A program made the position numbers and the translations under genes. A stretch of DNA of 64,000 bases from Xenophilus aerolatus (GTDB lineage Bacteria > Pseudomonadota > Gammaproteobacteria > Burkholderiales > Burkholderiaceae_C). Of the stretch, positions 23,855-45,871 are shown one piece after another. The DNA is taken from the NCBI GenBank assembly GCA_029968055.1, contig JASCNX010000007.1:1-64000 (forward strand), read 5' to 3'. The notes under the pieces are model-generated. The model saw nothing but the letters and a program-made list of their open reading frames with translations. It was not told the origin of the DNA and made no database searches. Position 1 is the stretch's first letter. The number at the start of each line of letters is the position of its first letter.

Positions 23855-24499
23855 ATGGAAGCCACCCGCCTGATTGCCGTGCGCCATGGCGAGACCGCCT
23901 GGAACGCCGACACGCGCATCCAGGGCCACATCGACATCCCGCTCAACGACACGGGACGGTGGCAGGCGGCGCGCGCCGGCGAGGCGCTGGCCGACGAGGC
24001 GGTGGCCGCCATCTATGCCAGCGACCTGCAACGGGCCTGGCAGACGGCCGAGGCCATCGCAGGCGCTCAGGCGCCGCCGGTGCAGGTGGTGGCCGACCCG
24101 CGCCTGCGAGAGCGTGCCTTCGGCAGCTTCGAGGGCCGCACCTTCGCCGCCATCGAAGCGGAAACCCCGGACGACGCGCGCCTCTGGCGCCAGCGCGACC
24201 CGCACTTCGCCCCTGCCGGCGGCGAGAACCTGATCGAGTTCCGTCGGCGCATCACCGCCGCCGCCGCCGAACTCGCGGCGCGCCACACCGGCGAACTGGT
24301 GGTGCTGGTGGCCCATGGCGGCGTGATGGACGTCCTGTACCGCGCCGCCACCGGTCAGGAGATCCAGGCACCGCGCACGTGGGCACTCGGCAACGCCGCC
24401 ATCAACCGCCTGCTCTGGACGCCCCAGGGTTTTTCGCTGGTGGGCTGGGGCGATGTGGCGCACCTGGCGGCTGGCCTGCTCGACGAAACCAGCGCCTGA
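23855..24499 (+). CDS. Histidine phosphatase family protein
   Basis: This is a 214-residue phosphoglycerate-mutase-like protein. The catalytic RHG motif is IAVRHGETAWNADTRIQGHIDIPLND at the N-terminus. YASDLQRAWQTAEAI and LRERAFGSFEGRTF (with the acid Glu) follow, and the second histidine is in VVLVAHGGVMDVLYRAA near residue 150. Such proteins are phosphatases (for example of alpha-ribazole phosphate or sugar phosphates) or cofactor-dependent mutases; the sequence does not separate these, though the lack of mutase-specific insertions favours a phosphatase. A TTG immediately before the ATG is in frame but unlikely to be used. It stands alone before the biosynthetic operon. Confidence 0.9.
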   Translation: MEATRLIAVRHGETAWNADTRIQGHIDIPLNDTGRWQAARAGEALADEAVAAIYASDLQRAWQTAEAIAGAQAPPVQVVADPRLRERAFGSFEGRTFAAIEAETPDDARLWRQRDPHFAPAGGENLIEFRRRITAAAAELAARHTGELVVLVAHGGVMDVLYRAATGQEIQAPRTWALGNAAINRLLWTPQGFSLVGWGDVAHLAAGLLDETSA

Positions 24500-24909
24500 A
24501 GACGCACGCGGGCGCCGCGTTGTCCCGCGTTTGCTGCAGCGCAGCGGCCAACGCGGCAAACTTGTAACGCCTTCCACAAGTTTTGCGTGCCGAAAGTCCT
24601 CATTTCCGAGGACAAAACTCAGTGTTTAGTATTCATTTCTTACAGTTTTGGGCGCACAATGTGTCCTGACGGCGGCGGTCTGTGAAGTTGTCAACGGGCA
24701 GTGCGCAACCAGTTGCGACAGCCAGTGACAAATTCTTCGAACGACATATGCCTTTGCTCTGGGCCTCTGGCCGATGGCACGGCAATGCAGAAACTCCGAA
24801 GATCGCCTAAAAATGAGTCCTTTGTTATTACTAAATAGAACAAAGGTGGAAGAAACGACGACATCGGCGGGCTGGCCCGCCGATCGATAGACGCGAAGGG
24901 GCACAGCGG
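24500..24909. other. AT-rich leader of the biosynthetic operon
   Basis: These 410 bases without a gene have much lower GC than their surroundings, especially 24560-24850. A small hairpin GTCCTC-ATTTCC-GAGGAC lies at 24596-24613. No credible frame was found. The AT-rich run before a large biosynthetic operon is the kind of place where promoters, curvature and H-NS-like silencers sit; I could not fix a -35/-10 pair. Confidence 0.5.
24819..24846. promoter_or_regulatory. 28-bp palindrome before the synthase operon
   Basis: CCTTTGTT (24819-24826) and its exact complement AACAAAGG (24839-24846) flank a 12-base AT-rich spacer containing TTACTAAATAG, which could serve as part of a -10 region. The distance to the first start codon is 63 bases. 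This looks like a regulator site overlapping the operon promoter; the regulator is not encoded next to it. Confidence 0.5.
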
Positions 24910-37306
<12,397 letters not shown>

Positions 37307-37310
<4 letters not shown>

Positions 37311-38029
37311 CGGTGCCCGTACTGCGTCTGCCCGATCCCTGGGAAGGGTGCGCCCTGTGGCGCATCGACCTGCGCCTTGCGCCCACGCCCGAGGGGCTGT
37401 CCAGCCTCGACGCGCAGGAGCGCGCACGCGCCGCCCGCTTCGTGTTCGAGGACGACCGCCGCCGCTACCACGCCGCGCACGTCGCGATGCGCGCGCTGCT
37501 GGCCCAGGCAGCGGGGCCGGGTGATCCGTCCATGCTGCGCTTCGTGCACAACGCGGTCGGCAAGCCTGCACTGGCCGATGCGCCCGGCTGCCATTTCAGC
37601 CTGAGCCACAGCGGCGATGCGGCCCTGCTGGCCATCGACGACAGCGCACCGGTGGGTGTGGACGTCGAGATCGACCGCGCGATGGACGACATCGACGCCA
37701 TGGCGCAGGCGCACTTCACCGACGCCGAGCGCGATGCGCTGCAGCGAACGCCCGCGCCCGCCCGCGCCAGCGCGTTCCTGCGCACCTGGACGCGCAAGGA
37801 GGCCTGCCTCAAGGCCATCGGCACCGGACTGAGCGTGGACGCGCGGCAGCTCGAGACGGCCCGCGCCGGCGCGCCCGACGAGGCCTGGCTGGACGACGCC
37901 ACCCACGGCGCAGGGCCCCTGTACCTGCGTTCGGGCCGCCTGGCGCCGGACCTGCTGTATTCGGTGGCCAGCACGCGGCCTCGGCGTGCCGCATCTGAGG
38001 CATCATGCCCGGCGGAGGCCCTCGCATGA
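37307..38029 (+). CDS. Sfp-type 4'-phosphopantetheinyl transferase
   Basis: This 240-residue enzyme moves phosphopantetheine from CoA to the serine of carrier proteins. The motifs are HFSLSHSGDAALLAI near residue 96, GVDVE at residues 117-121 (Mg2+ site) and FLRTWTRKEACLKAIGTGL near residue 165. Two-domain length fits the Sfp/EntD type that serves NRPS and PKS systems. The likely start is a TTG at 37307 that overlaps the upstream stop (TTGA), with GGGG seven bases before it; GTG at 37313 is the alternative. Its place inside the operon says it activates the four carrier domains of the two synthases. The stop overlaps the next start (ATGA). Confidence 0.93.
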
Positions 38030-38838
38030 CGCCACTCGTCTTCGGCCCCGCCGGCCGGCAGCTGGTGGGCCTGTATCACCCGGCCGAAAGCCAGCGCGCG
38101 GCCAAGGCCGCCGTGCTGATGTGTGCCCCGTACGGGCACGAGGCCATGCGCAGCCAGCGCTTCTACCGCGTTCTGGCCGACCGGCTCGCGCGTGCGGGCC
38201 TGTCGGTGCTGCGCTTCGACTACCACGGCACCGGCGACTCGCCCGGTGACGACGCCGACGGCGAGCTGGACGGCTGGCAGCGCGACGTCGGCGCCGCGCA
38301 CCAGGAACTGCGGCGCCTGGCGGACACGCGAACCATCCTGTGGTTCGGCGCGCGGCTCGGCGCCACCATCGCGCTGATGGCCGCGCAGCACGAGCGGGCC
38401 GACCCCACGCGCATCGTGCTGTGGGATCTGGTCGTCGACGGCAAGGCCTACCTCGAGGAACTGCGCGCCGCCCATGTGGAAGCGCTCGAGCAGTCCTTCT
38501 GCATTCCCGACCGCACGCTGCGCCAGCAGCTGGTCCGCGACCCCGACGCCTTCACCGACGGCCCGCTGGGCTTCGAGATGTCGGCCCGGCTGCGCGAGCA
38601 GATGCGCGCGATCACGCCGCTCAACGTCACCGTGAGCGCCGGCAACGACACCACGGTGTTCGCCGACCCCGAGAACGCGGCGGTGCAGGCCTGGGTGCAG
38701 GCGCAGGTCGCACGCGAGCTGCCGGTCACGCTGGCGCCCTTCCGCCACCCGCTGGTCTGGACCACCGACCCGCAACCCAACAACGCCATGGTGCCGGCGG
38801 AGGCGCTGCAGCGCCTGCTGGCCGAGCTGCGCGGCTGA
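38026..38838 (+). CDS. Alpha/beta hydrolase-fold protein, altered nucleophile elbow
   Basis: This is a 270-residue cytoplasmic protein with the alpha/beta hydrolase pattern: VLMCAPYGHEAMRSQRFYRVLADRLARAGLSVLRFDYHGTGDS in the first third. The nucleophile elbow, usually GxSxG, reads WFGARLGATIAL, with arginine at the serine position. The C-terminal region keeps FRHPLVWTTDP, where a catalytic histidine may lie. It resembles the hydrolases found with exosortase-A systems, but sits here behind an NRPS operon. If the elbow is truly changed, it may bind rather than cleave, or use another residue. The start at 38026 overlaps the PPTase stop and has GGAGG upstream. It may edit or release synthase-bound intermediates (inference). 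Confidence 0.82.
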   Translation: MTPLVFGPAGRQLVGLYHPAESQRAAKAAVLMCAPYGHEAMRSQRFYRVLADRLARAGLSVLRFDYHGTGDSPGDDADGELDGWQRDVGAAHQELRRLADTRTILWFGARLGATIALMAAQHERADPTRIVLWDLVVDGKAYLEELRAAHVEALEQSFCIPDRTLRQQLVRDPDAFTDGPLGFEMSARLREQMRAITPLNVTVSAGNDTTVFADPENAAVQAWVQAQVARELPVTLAPFRHPLVWTTDPQPNNAMVPAEALQRLLAELRG

Positions 38839-38880
38839 GACCGACGTCCGCCGCCGCCCAAGCCCACGAGGATTCGACAC

Positions 38881-39807
38881 ATGAAAGAGTTCCCGATCCT
38901 GTTCGGCCCCGAAGACGCCCCGCTGATGGGGATGGTGACGACGCCCGCCAGCGGCGACACCGCGCCGGTGGCCTGCCTGATGCTCAACATGGGCGCGGGC
39001 TACCGCATCGGGCCGCGACGCATCAACGTCAAGCTCGCGCGGCGCCTGGCGCAGCACGGCATCAGCAGCCTGCGCATGGACCTGTCCGGGCTGGGCGACA
39101 GCAGCGCGCCCAAGGGGCAGGAGCGCTTCACGCAGCAGGCGGTGCTGGACCTGCAGGCCGCGATGAAGCTGCTGGAGACGACGCTGGGCATCCAGCGCTT
39201 CATCGTCATCGGCCTGTGCTCGGGGGGCGGACGCGGCCTGTCGCTGGCCGAGGTGGACCCGCGCGTGGTCGGCCTCTTCATGTTCGACAGCTACGCCTTT
39301 CCGGGACCGCGCGCGCGCATTGAGCGCGACCTGCGCCGCATGCTGGCGCTGGCGGGCAACGCCTCCGTGTACGGCAAGGTCGGGCGCTGGCTGCGGCGCA
39401 AGCTCGGGCCCAGGCAGCCCTCGGCCCAGCTCTTCGACGACGAGCCGATCGAGGAGACCCAGCGCTACTTCGCCACCACCGTGCGGCAGCTGGTCGAACG
39501 CGGCGTGGCGGTGTTCGTCATGTACACCGGCACCCTGCACGTGCGCGACCTGGGTCGCGACCAGTTGGGCTCCGTCGCCGACGAACCCTTCGCCAAGCAG
39601 CTGGAGTACCGCTTCATCGGCGAGATCGACCACACCCTGACATCGATCGCGGGCCAGCAGACCTTCCTGGACGAGGTCGGCGACTGGGTGCGGCGGGTGG
39701 CCAGCGGCCGCCCGGCCTCCAAGCCGGCGCTCGGCGCACCGCCGGTGCAGCGCGTGCAGGTGGTGGCCGCGCAGAAGGGCGCGCTGCCCGACATGGCAGC
39801 CGGCTGA
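38881..39807 (+). CDS. Alpha/beta hydrolase, Cys-type elbow
   Basis: This is a 308-residue alpha/beta hydrolase. It opens with KEFPILFGPEDAPLMGMV and shows CLMLNMGAGYRIGPRRINV, then LRMDLSGLGDSSAPKG. The elbow is FIVIGLCSGGGRGLSLAE, with cysteine at the central position of GxCxG and serine next to it. TYAFPGPRAR-like and EIDHTLTSIAGQQTFLDEV segments near the end supply a likely catalytic histidine (DHT). This layout is that of the second exosortase-A associated hydrolase group. It ends the operon, 42 bases after the first hydrolase gene. With no thioesterase domain in the synthases, one of the two hydrolases is the obvious candidate for off-loading; that is inference from position. Confidence 0.85.
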   Translation: MKEFPILFGPEDAPLMGMVTTPASGDTAPVACLMLNMGAGYRIGPRRINVKLARRLAQHGISSLRMDLSGLGDSSAPKGQERFTQQAVLDLQAAMKLLETTLGIQRFIVIGLCSGGGRGLSLAEVDPRVVGLFMFDSYAFPGPRARIERDLRRMLALAGNASVYGKVGRWLRRKLGPRQPSAQLFDDEPIEETQRYFATTVRQLVERGVAVFVMYTGTLHVRDLGRDQLGSVADEPFAKQLEYRFIGEIDHTLTSIAGQQTFLDEVGDWVRRVASGRPASKPALGAPPVQRVQVVAAQKGALPDMAAG

Positions 39808-39865
39808 GGCCGCGCCGCCGGGCGCCCCTGGGCGGGGGGCAAAGGGCAGGGACCGGGGCGGCGCC

Positions 39866-39871
39866 TAGAAT
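39866..39871 (+). promoter_or_regulatory. Putative -10 box
   Basis: TAGAAT lies 21 bases before the ATG at 39893, in the same CCTAGAAT context as the box before the phosphatase gene at 23855. No convincing -35 was seen. Confidence 0.4.
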
Positions 39872-39892
39872 TGCCGGCTCGCCAGCCTCTGG

Positions 39893-40354
39893 ATGAACCC
39901 CATGAACCGCTGTCCCACCCTCGCGATTGCTATGAAGGCCCTGGCTGCCAGCGCCGTGCTCGCAGGCGCATCGGGCTTTCTCGCCGCGAACGCCTGGGCC
40001 CAGAACCCGATCCCGCAGACGCAGAACGAAGCCGCCCTGGGCGGGCGCAACTTCCCGATCAACACGCTGCGCGGAAAGATGGTGATCACCGGCTTTCCCG
40101 AGATGCAGCTCGACGGCATCGCCGAGCGGCTGGCGCCCGGCGCGCGCATCCGCAACACGCAGAACATGATCGTCCAGCCGGCCACCATCACCGGCCAGTA
40201 CCTGGCGGTGAACTACCGCCGCGATGCGGCGGGGCTGGTGAGCGATGTGTGGATCCTCACGCCCACCGAGGCCAGCGCCGATCGCGCGCAGCTGAACAAG
40301 CCCTTCCTGAACTTCTGGCCCTTCGTCTCCGCCGCCGAAAACGAAGCGCGCTGA
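39893..40354 (+). CDS. Exported hypothetical protein
   Basis: This is a 153-residue protein with a clear signal peptide: basic start, hydrophobic AIAMKALAASAVLAGASGFL, and a cleavage site after ANAWA, leaving mature QNPIPQTQ. The mature part (about 115 residues) begins EAALGGRNFPINTLRGKMVITGFPEMQLDG and contains IRNTQNMIVQPATITGQYLAVNYRRDAAGLVSDVWILTP, a pattern of short strands. The function is unknown, although I have a sense of similar exported proteins in Burkholderiales. A second ATG at 39902 is possible. It lies between the hydrolase gene and miaB; a separate promoter is likely. Confidence 0.75.
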   Translation: MNPMNRCPTLAIAMKALAASAVLAGASGFLAANAWAQNPIPQTQNEAALGGRNFPINTLRGKMVITGFPEMQLDGIAERLAPGARIRNTQNMIVQPATITGQYLAVNYRRDAAGLVSDVWILTPTEASADRAQLNKPFLNFWPFVSAAENEAR

Positions 40355-40446
40355 GGCAGGCCTTTCCGTTTCGAACCCCTCCGGGCTGCGGCGTCCGCCA
40401 GCCGGGCGCGAGTAGCCATTGATTCCATAGCAACGGGAGTTGCACC

Positions 40447-41784
40447 ATGACCACACCCACCCTCCCTTCCCGCAAGGTCTTCATCAAGACCTTCGGCTGC
40501 CAGATGAACGAGTACGACTCGGACAAGATGGCCGACGTGCTCGCCGCCGCCGAGGGCTACACGCCCACGCAGGACGTGGAGGAAGCCGACCTGATCCTGT
40601 TCAACACCTGCTCGGTGCGCGAGAAGGCGCAGGAAAAGGTCTTCTCCGACCTCGGCCGCGTGCAGCACCTGAAGGCCAAGGGCGTGAAGATCGGCGTCGG
40701 CGGCTGCGTGGCCAGCCAGGAGGGCGATGCCATCATCCAGCGCGCGCCCTACGTGGACGTGGTGTTCGGCCCGCAGACGCTGCACCGCCTGCCCGAGATG
40801 CTGGCGCGGCGCGAAGCCGAGAAGCGCCCGCAGGTGGACATCTCCTTCCCCGAGATCGAGAAGTTCGACCACCTGCCGCCGGCGCGCGTCGAGGGCGCGA
40901 CGGCCTACGTGTCGATCATGGAAGGCTGCTCCAAGTACTGCAGCTACTGCGTGGTGCCCTACACCCGCGGCGAAGAGGTGAACCGCCCGCTGGACGACGT
41001 GCTGGTCGAGGTGGCGGGCCTGGCCGACCAGGGCGTGCGCGAGATCACGCTGCTGGGCCAGAACGTGAATGCCTACCGCGGCAGGATGGGCGACACGAGC
41101 GAGATCGCCGACTTCGCGCTGCTCATCGAGTACATCGCCGAGATCCCGGGCATCGAGCGCATCCGCTACACGACCAGCCACCCGAACGAGTTAACCCCGC
41201 GGCTGATCGAGGCGTACGCGAAGGTGCCGCAGCTGGTGAGCCACCTGCACCTGCCGGTGCAGCACGGCAGCGACCGCATCCTGATGGCGATGAAGCGCGG
41301 CTACACGGCCATGGAATACAAGAGCACGATCCGCAAGTTGCGCGCGATCCGCCCGCAGCTGGCCCTGTCGAGCGACTTCATCGTCGGCTTCCCCGGCGAG
41401 ACCGACGACGACTTCGCACGGATGATGAAGCTCATCGAGGACGTCGGCTTCGACGCCAGCTTCAGCTTCATCTTCAGCCCCCGCCCCGGCACGCCGGCAG
41501 CGCAGCTGCACGACGACACGCCGCACGAGGTGAAGCTCCAGCGCCTTCAGCATCTGCAGAAGACCATCGACGACAACGTCAGGCGTCTGTCCGACGCGCT
41601 GGTCGGCACCACCCAGCGCATCCTGGTCGAAGGTCCGTCGAAGAAGAACGCCGCCGAGATGATGGGCCGCACCGATTGCTTCCGCGTCGTCAACTTCGAG
41701 GCGCCCGCGCAGCTGGTTGGGCAGATGGTGGACGTGAAGATCACCCGATCGCTGTCGCATACGCTGCGGGGCGAGGTGGCATGA
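40447..41784 (+). CDS. miaB: tRNA-2-methylthio-N6-dimethylallyladenosine synthase
   Basis: This 445-residue radical-SAM methylthiotransferase modifies A37 of tRNAs that read codons starting with U. The N-terminal UPF0004 domain has [25 protein letters not shown] and [10 protein letters not shown], which supply the three cysteines of the second cluster. The radical-SAM CxxxCxxC is [16 protein letters not shown] near residue 160. The C-terminal TRAM domain covers roughly residues 380-445 ([28 protein letters not shown]). Length matches E. coli MiaB (474) and other beta-proteobacteria. It is preceded by the exported hypothetical gene and followed by a repeat element and the qse operon. Confidence 0.97.
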   Translation: MTTPTLPSRKVFIKTFGCQMNEYDSDKMADVLAAAEGYTPTQDVEEADLILFNTCSVREKAQEKVFSDLGRVQHLKAKGVKIGVGGCVASQEGDAIIQRAPYVDVVFGPQTLHRLPEMLARREAEKRPQVDISFPEIEKFDHLPPARVEGATAYVSIMEGCSKYCSYCVVPYTRGEEVNRPLDDVLVEVAGLADQGVREITLLGQNVNAYRGRMGDTSEIADFALLIEYIAEIPGIERIRYTTSHPNELTPRLIEAYAKVPQLVSHLHLPVQHGSDRILMAMKRGYTAMEYKSTIRKLRAIRPQLALSSDFIVGFPGETDDDFARMMKLIEDVGFDASFSFIFSPRPGTPAAQLHDDTPHEVKLQRLQHLQKTIDDNVRRLSDALVGTTQRILVEGPSKKNAAEMMGRTDCFRVVNFEAPAQLVGQMVDVKITRSLSHTLRGEVA

Positions 41785-41795
41785 CATACGGGCAG

Positions 41796-41895
41796 CCGAA
41801 CGCAGAGGGCGCAGAGATTTCGCAGAGGACGCAGAAGGAATTCATGAAGGCTTTTTCTGCGCTTTCAGCGCAACCTTTGCGCCCTGTGCGTTCGG
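41796..41895. repeat. 100-bp element with 18-bp terminal inverted repeats
   Basis: The ends CCGAACGCAGAGGGCGCA (41796-41813) and TGCGCCCTGTGCGTTCGG (41878-41895) are complementary at 17 of 18 positions. The interior has further self-matching CGCAGA/TCTGCG blocks (TTCGCAGAGGACGCAGAAGG, CTTTTTCTGCGC). I recall such CGCAGAGG repeats widely scattered in Burkholderiales. It has MITE-like form, sits between miaB and qseE, and could fold in RNA. Confidence 0.7.
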
Positions 41896-41929
41896 CCGTT
41901 CGCCTTCGCGCCGAAGAGAGCCGCGGCTG

Positions 41930-43369
41930 ATGCCCACCCGTCATCGCGCTCGCGGCTCCTTCCAGCAGCTGCTGCTCTTCGCCTTCCTGCTCATCACCGC
42001 GCTGCTGCTCGGCGTGGTGCTGCGCGCGGTGTCGCAGTACGACAAGCTGATCGTGCAGAGCCGCGATGCCGCTCGCAGCGCACTGCAGCTGTCGGGCGCG
42101 GCACAGACGCTGGCCGAGCGCAGCGCGGCCATGGAGCGTTCGGGCCGCCAGTCGCTGGTGCTGAACGACGCGGTGCTGCGGCGCCGCTTCAACGACGCGG
42201 CGAGGGATGCCCAGGCGGTGGTGCAGCGGCTGGTCGACAACGGGCTGCTGCCGCAGTCGGCCGAGCAGTGGCGCACGCAACTGGGCGTGATCGAGGGCCT
42301 GATGAACGGGCCGCAGGACAGTGCCCTCTCGCGCGAGGGCTCGATGGCGATCCAGTTCCGCGAACTGGACACGCTCAACACGCAGATCGCGCAGCAGGCG
42401 CAGTTCCTCATCGAGACCCAGAACAATGCGCTGGCCGAGCGCCTCGAACGCGCGCGGCGGCGGCTGATGCAGCAGGTGATCGCGGCCAGCGGGCTGGCGA
42501 TCGCGATGGCGCTGGCCTTCGGCATCTGGCTGGCGCGGCCGTTCAAGCGGCTGGAACGCGCGATCCACGGCCTGGGCGAGAACCGGCTCGAGGATCCGAT
42601 CGACATCCGAGGCCCGGCCGACGTGCGGCGCGTGTCACAGGAACTGGACTGGCTGCGCCTGCGCCTGATGGAGCTGGACGCCGACAAGGCACGCTTCCTG
42701 CGGCACGTCTCGCATGAACTCAAGACACCGCTGGCCGCGCTGCGCGAGGGCGTGTCGCTGCTAGAGGACGGCGTGACCGGCGCCCTCACGCCCGCGCAGC
42801 GCGAGGTGGCGCAGATCCTGAACCAGAACACGATCGCGCTGCAGGGTCAGATCGAGGCGCTGCTGCGCTTCAATGCCGCCGCCTTCGAGGCGCGGCAACT
42901 GAGCCGCCAGCGCACGCCGCTGTTGCCGCTGATCGAACAGCAGATCGAGGCGCAGCGCCTGCAGTGGCAGGCGCAGGGCCTGACGGTGCGCGCCGAGGGC
43001 GAGCCGCTCACGGTGGTGGTGGATCCGGTGAAGATCGGCACCGTGCTGGCCAACCTGCTGTCCAACGCCATCCGTTTCTCGGCGCGCGGCGGCACGATCC
43101 AGTTCACCGTGTCCAGCACGGTCGACCTGGCCATCATCGAGGTGGCCGACGCCGGGCCGGGGATCGCCGCCGACGACCGCGACCGCATCTTCGAACCCTT
43201 CTTCCGCGGCGAGCGCCAGCCCGAACACGCCGTGAAAGGCACTGGCATCGGCCTGTCCATCGTGCAGGAGTACATTGCAGCCCATGGCGGACGCATCGAG
43301 CTGTTGCACAACAGCGCGTCCGATGGCCCCGGTGCACGTTTCCGCATCGAACTGCCGCGCTCCGCCTGA
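41930..43369 (+). CDS. qseE: Sensor histidine kinase QseE/GlrK-like
   Basis: This is a 479-residue inner-membrane sensor. Membrane helices are at about residues 12-34 (LLLFAFLLITALLLGVVL) and 180-200 (VIAASGLAIAMALAFGIWLA), enclosing a 145-residue periplasmic sensor. HAMP-like sequence follows, then the phospho-accepting His262 in FLRHVSHELKTPL. The ATPase domain has the N box (LLSNAIRFS), DAGPGIA, FEPFFRG and GTGIGLSIV. With the lipoprotein and sigma-54 regulator that follow, the order kinase-lipoprotein-regulator is that of the enterobacterial qseE-qseG-qseF (glrK-yfhG-glrR) operon, which responds to envelope conditions. The start at 41930 overlaps nothing and follows the repeat element. 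Confidence 0.93.
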   Translation: MPTRHRARGSFQQLLLFAFLLITALLLGVVLRAVSQYDKLIVQSRDAARSALQLSGAAQTLAERSAAMERSGRQSLVLNDAVLRRRFNDAARDAQAVVQRLVDNGLLPQSAEQWRTQLGVIEGLMNGPQDSALSREGSMAIQFRELDTLNTQIAQQAQFLIETQNNALAERLERARRRLMQQVIAASGLAIAMALAFGIWLARPFKRLERAIHGLGENRLEDPIDIRGPADVRRVSQELDWLRLRLMELDADKARFLRHVSHELKTPLAALREGVSLLEDGVTGALTPAQREVAQILNQNTIALQGQIEALLRFNAAAFEARQLSRQRTPLLPLIEQQIEAQRLQWQAQGLTVRAEGEPLTVVVDPVKIGTVLANLLSNAIRFSARGGTIQFTVSSTVDLAIIEVADAGPGIAADDRDRIFEPFFRGERQPEHAVKGTGIGLSIVQEYIAAHGGRIELLHNSASDGPGARFRIELPRSA

Positions 43370-43389
43370 GCCTCCCCTCTCCCCACACC

Positions 43390-44043
43390 ATGCTGCATCC
43401 GATCGCTCGCAGATCCTCCGCCGCCGTGGCACTGGCCGTGCCGCTGCTACTCGTGGGCTGCGCCACCCACGCTCCGCCCGCACCGGCGCCAGCGCCCACA
43501 CCGGCGGCCGCGCCCGCACCGGCTCCCGCACCCGTTTCGCCGCCGCCCATCCTGCCCGTCGAGGCGGAGCCGAGGGCGCCGGCGACGCAGCTGGTGCCGC
43601 CCTCGCCCGGGCCCATCGGCGCCATGCTGGCCTACGCGGACCGGGTCCGCGGGCTGTCCTCCGGCGACCTGCAGGCCGAGATCAACCGGCTGGGCGAGGC
43701 GGGCGACATGCCGGCGCTGCAGATGCAGCTTGGGTTGGCGCTGTCGCAGACGCGCTCCTCGCCGGACCTTGCGCGCGCCCTGGGCCTCATGCAGCGCGCG
43801 GCGGCCAACAACACGGCCGACGGCCTGGCCCTCCAGCCGCTGGCCCGGCTTCTTGCCTCTCGCTACTTGGAGCAGCGCCGCGTGGAGGACGACCGCGACC
43901 GGCAGGTGCAGCAGCTGCGCGACGCGCAGCGCCGCATCGACCAGCTCAACGACCGGATCGAGGCGCTGCGGGCCATCGAGCGCAGTTTCAGCCGCCCGGC
44001 CGCCCCCGCGCCCGCACCGGCGCCCAACGGCGCCAAGCCCTGA
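43390..44043 (+). CDS. qseG: QseG-like lipoprotein
   Basis: This is a 217-residue predicted lipoprotein. The signal sequence ends with the lipobox LLVGC near residue 24, and a Pro/Ala-rich linker (about residues 28-75) follows. The mature domain is helical: LAYADRVRGLSSGDLQAEINRLG, then repeated helices through LARALGLMQRAAANNTADGL, and a coiled coil near the end (RDRQVQQLRDAQRRIDQLNDRIEAL). Position between the sensor and the sigma-54 regulator, and the lipobox, match QseG/YfhG, an outer-membrane lipoprotein that works with the QseE sensor. Primary sequence similarity cannot be judged by eye. It starts 20 bases after qseE. Confidence 0.83.
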   Translation: MLHPIARRSSAAVALAVPLLLVGCATHAPPAPAPAPTPAAAPAPAPAPVSPPPILPVEAEPRAPATQLVPPSPGPIGAMLAYADRVRGLSSGDLQAEINRLGEAGDMPALQMQLGLALSQTRSSPDLARALGLMQRAAANNTADGLALQPLARLLASRYLEQRRVEDDRDRQVQQLRDAQRRIDQLNDRIEALRAIERSFSRPAAPAPAPAPNGAKP

Positions 44044-44053
44044 GGACGAACGG

Positions 44054-45460
<1,407 letters not shown>

Positions 45461-45514
45461 CGACAGGCCTAAGTCGTTGATTTCATTGAAGTTCGTCAGC
45501 CAGCGCTCCGGGCT

Positions 45515-45532
45515 TGTCGGGCTTTGGCGACA
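45515..45532. promoter_or_regulatory. QseF/GlrR binding site 2
   Basis: A second exact TGTC-N10-GACA lies 67 bases after the first and about 95 bases before the sigma-54 promoter, a normal position for an enhancer of a bEBP-activated promoter. Confidence 0.7.
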
Positions 45533-45594
45533 GAATCGGGGGATTTGGGGCCCCCGGGTTGAAAAACAGGCAAAAAACGGCTTGAAAATCGACC

Positions 45595-45607
45595 TAACCC
45601 GTTGATT
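45595..45607 (-). promoter_or_regulatory. IHF binding site
   Basis: TAACCCGTTGATT matches the complement of the IHF consensus WATCAANNNNTTR at every fixed base, with A-rich tracts beside it. It lies between the enhancer sites and the promoter, where DNA bending would bring them together, as at the enterobacterial glmY promoter. Confidence 0.6.
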
Positions 45608-45626
45608 TTAAAAGAATAATTTGCTC

Positions 45627-45642
45627 TGGCACAGGCTTTGCA
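45627..45642 (+). promoter_or_regulatory. Sigma-54 promoter
   Basis: TGGCACAGGCTTTGCA fits the consensus TGGCACR-N4-TTGCW throughout: GG at 45628-45629 and GC at 45640-45641, exactly ten bases between. The predicted transcription start is near 45652, at the small ORF start and about 220 bases upstream of opgH. Confidence 0.85.
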
Positions 45643-45653
45643 GCCTAGTGGGC

Positions 45654-45857
45654 ATGAGCACCCTCACCAGCCCCTCTTTCGCACTGCGCCCGCAGCGCGA
45701 TGGCGCGCGTCAGAAACACATTCACGCCGCGCGGCCCCGCGCCGCCGGCCAGGCCCTCGGCGCGCTGAGCGCGGCGAACGGCACCGCCCCGGACAGCGTC
45801 TTCAAGCGCTTCCCGTCCATCGGCGACACCCCCTCCTCGTCCAAGCAACGTTGGTAA
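45654..45857 (+). CDS. Small ORF in the opgH leader, 67 aa
   Basis: A 67-residue frame begins at ATG 45654, one or two bases after the predicted sigma-54 start site, and ends in a TAA just before the opgH Shine-Dalgarno (AAGAAGGA). The product is basic and disordered-looking: MSTLTSPSFALRPQRDGARQ, a RPRAAGQALGALSAAN stretch, and FKRFPSIGDTPSSSKQRW. It may be a leaderless small protein, a coupling leader for opgH, or a non-coding leader. A longer in-frame start at 45621 would lie upstream of the predicted start site. No family is recognised. Confidence 0.4.
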   Translation: MSTLTSPSFALRPQRDGARQKHIHAARPRAAGQALGALSAANGTAPDSVFKRFPSIGDTPSSSKQRW

Positions 45858-45871
45858 GAAGGACTGCGTCC

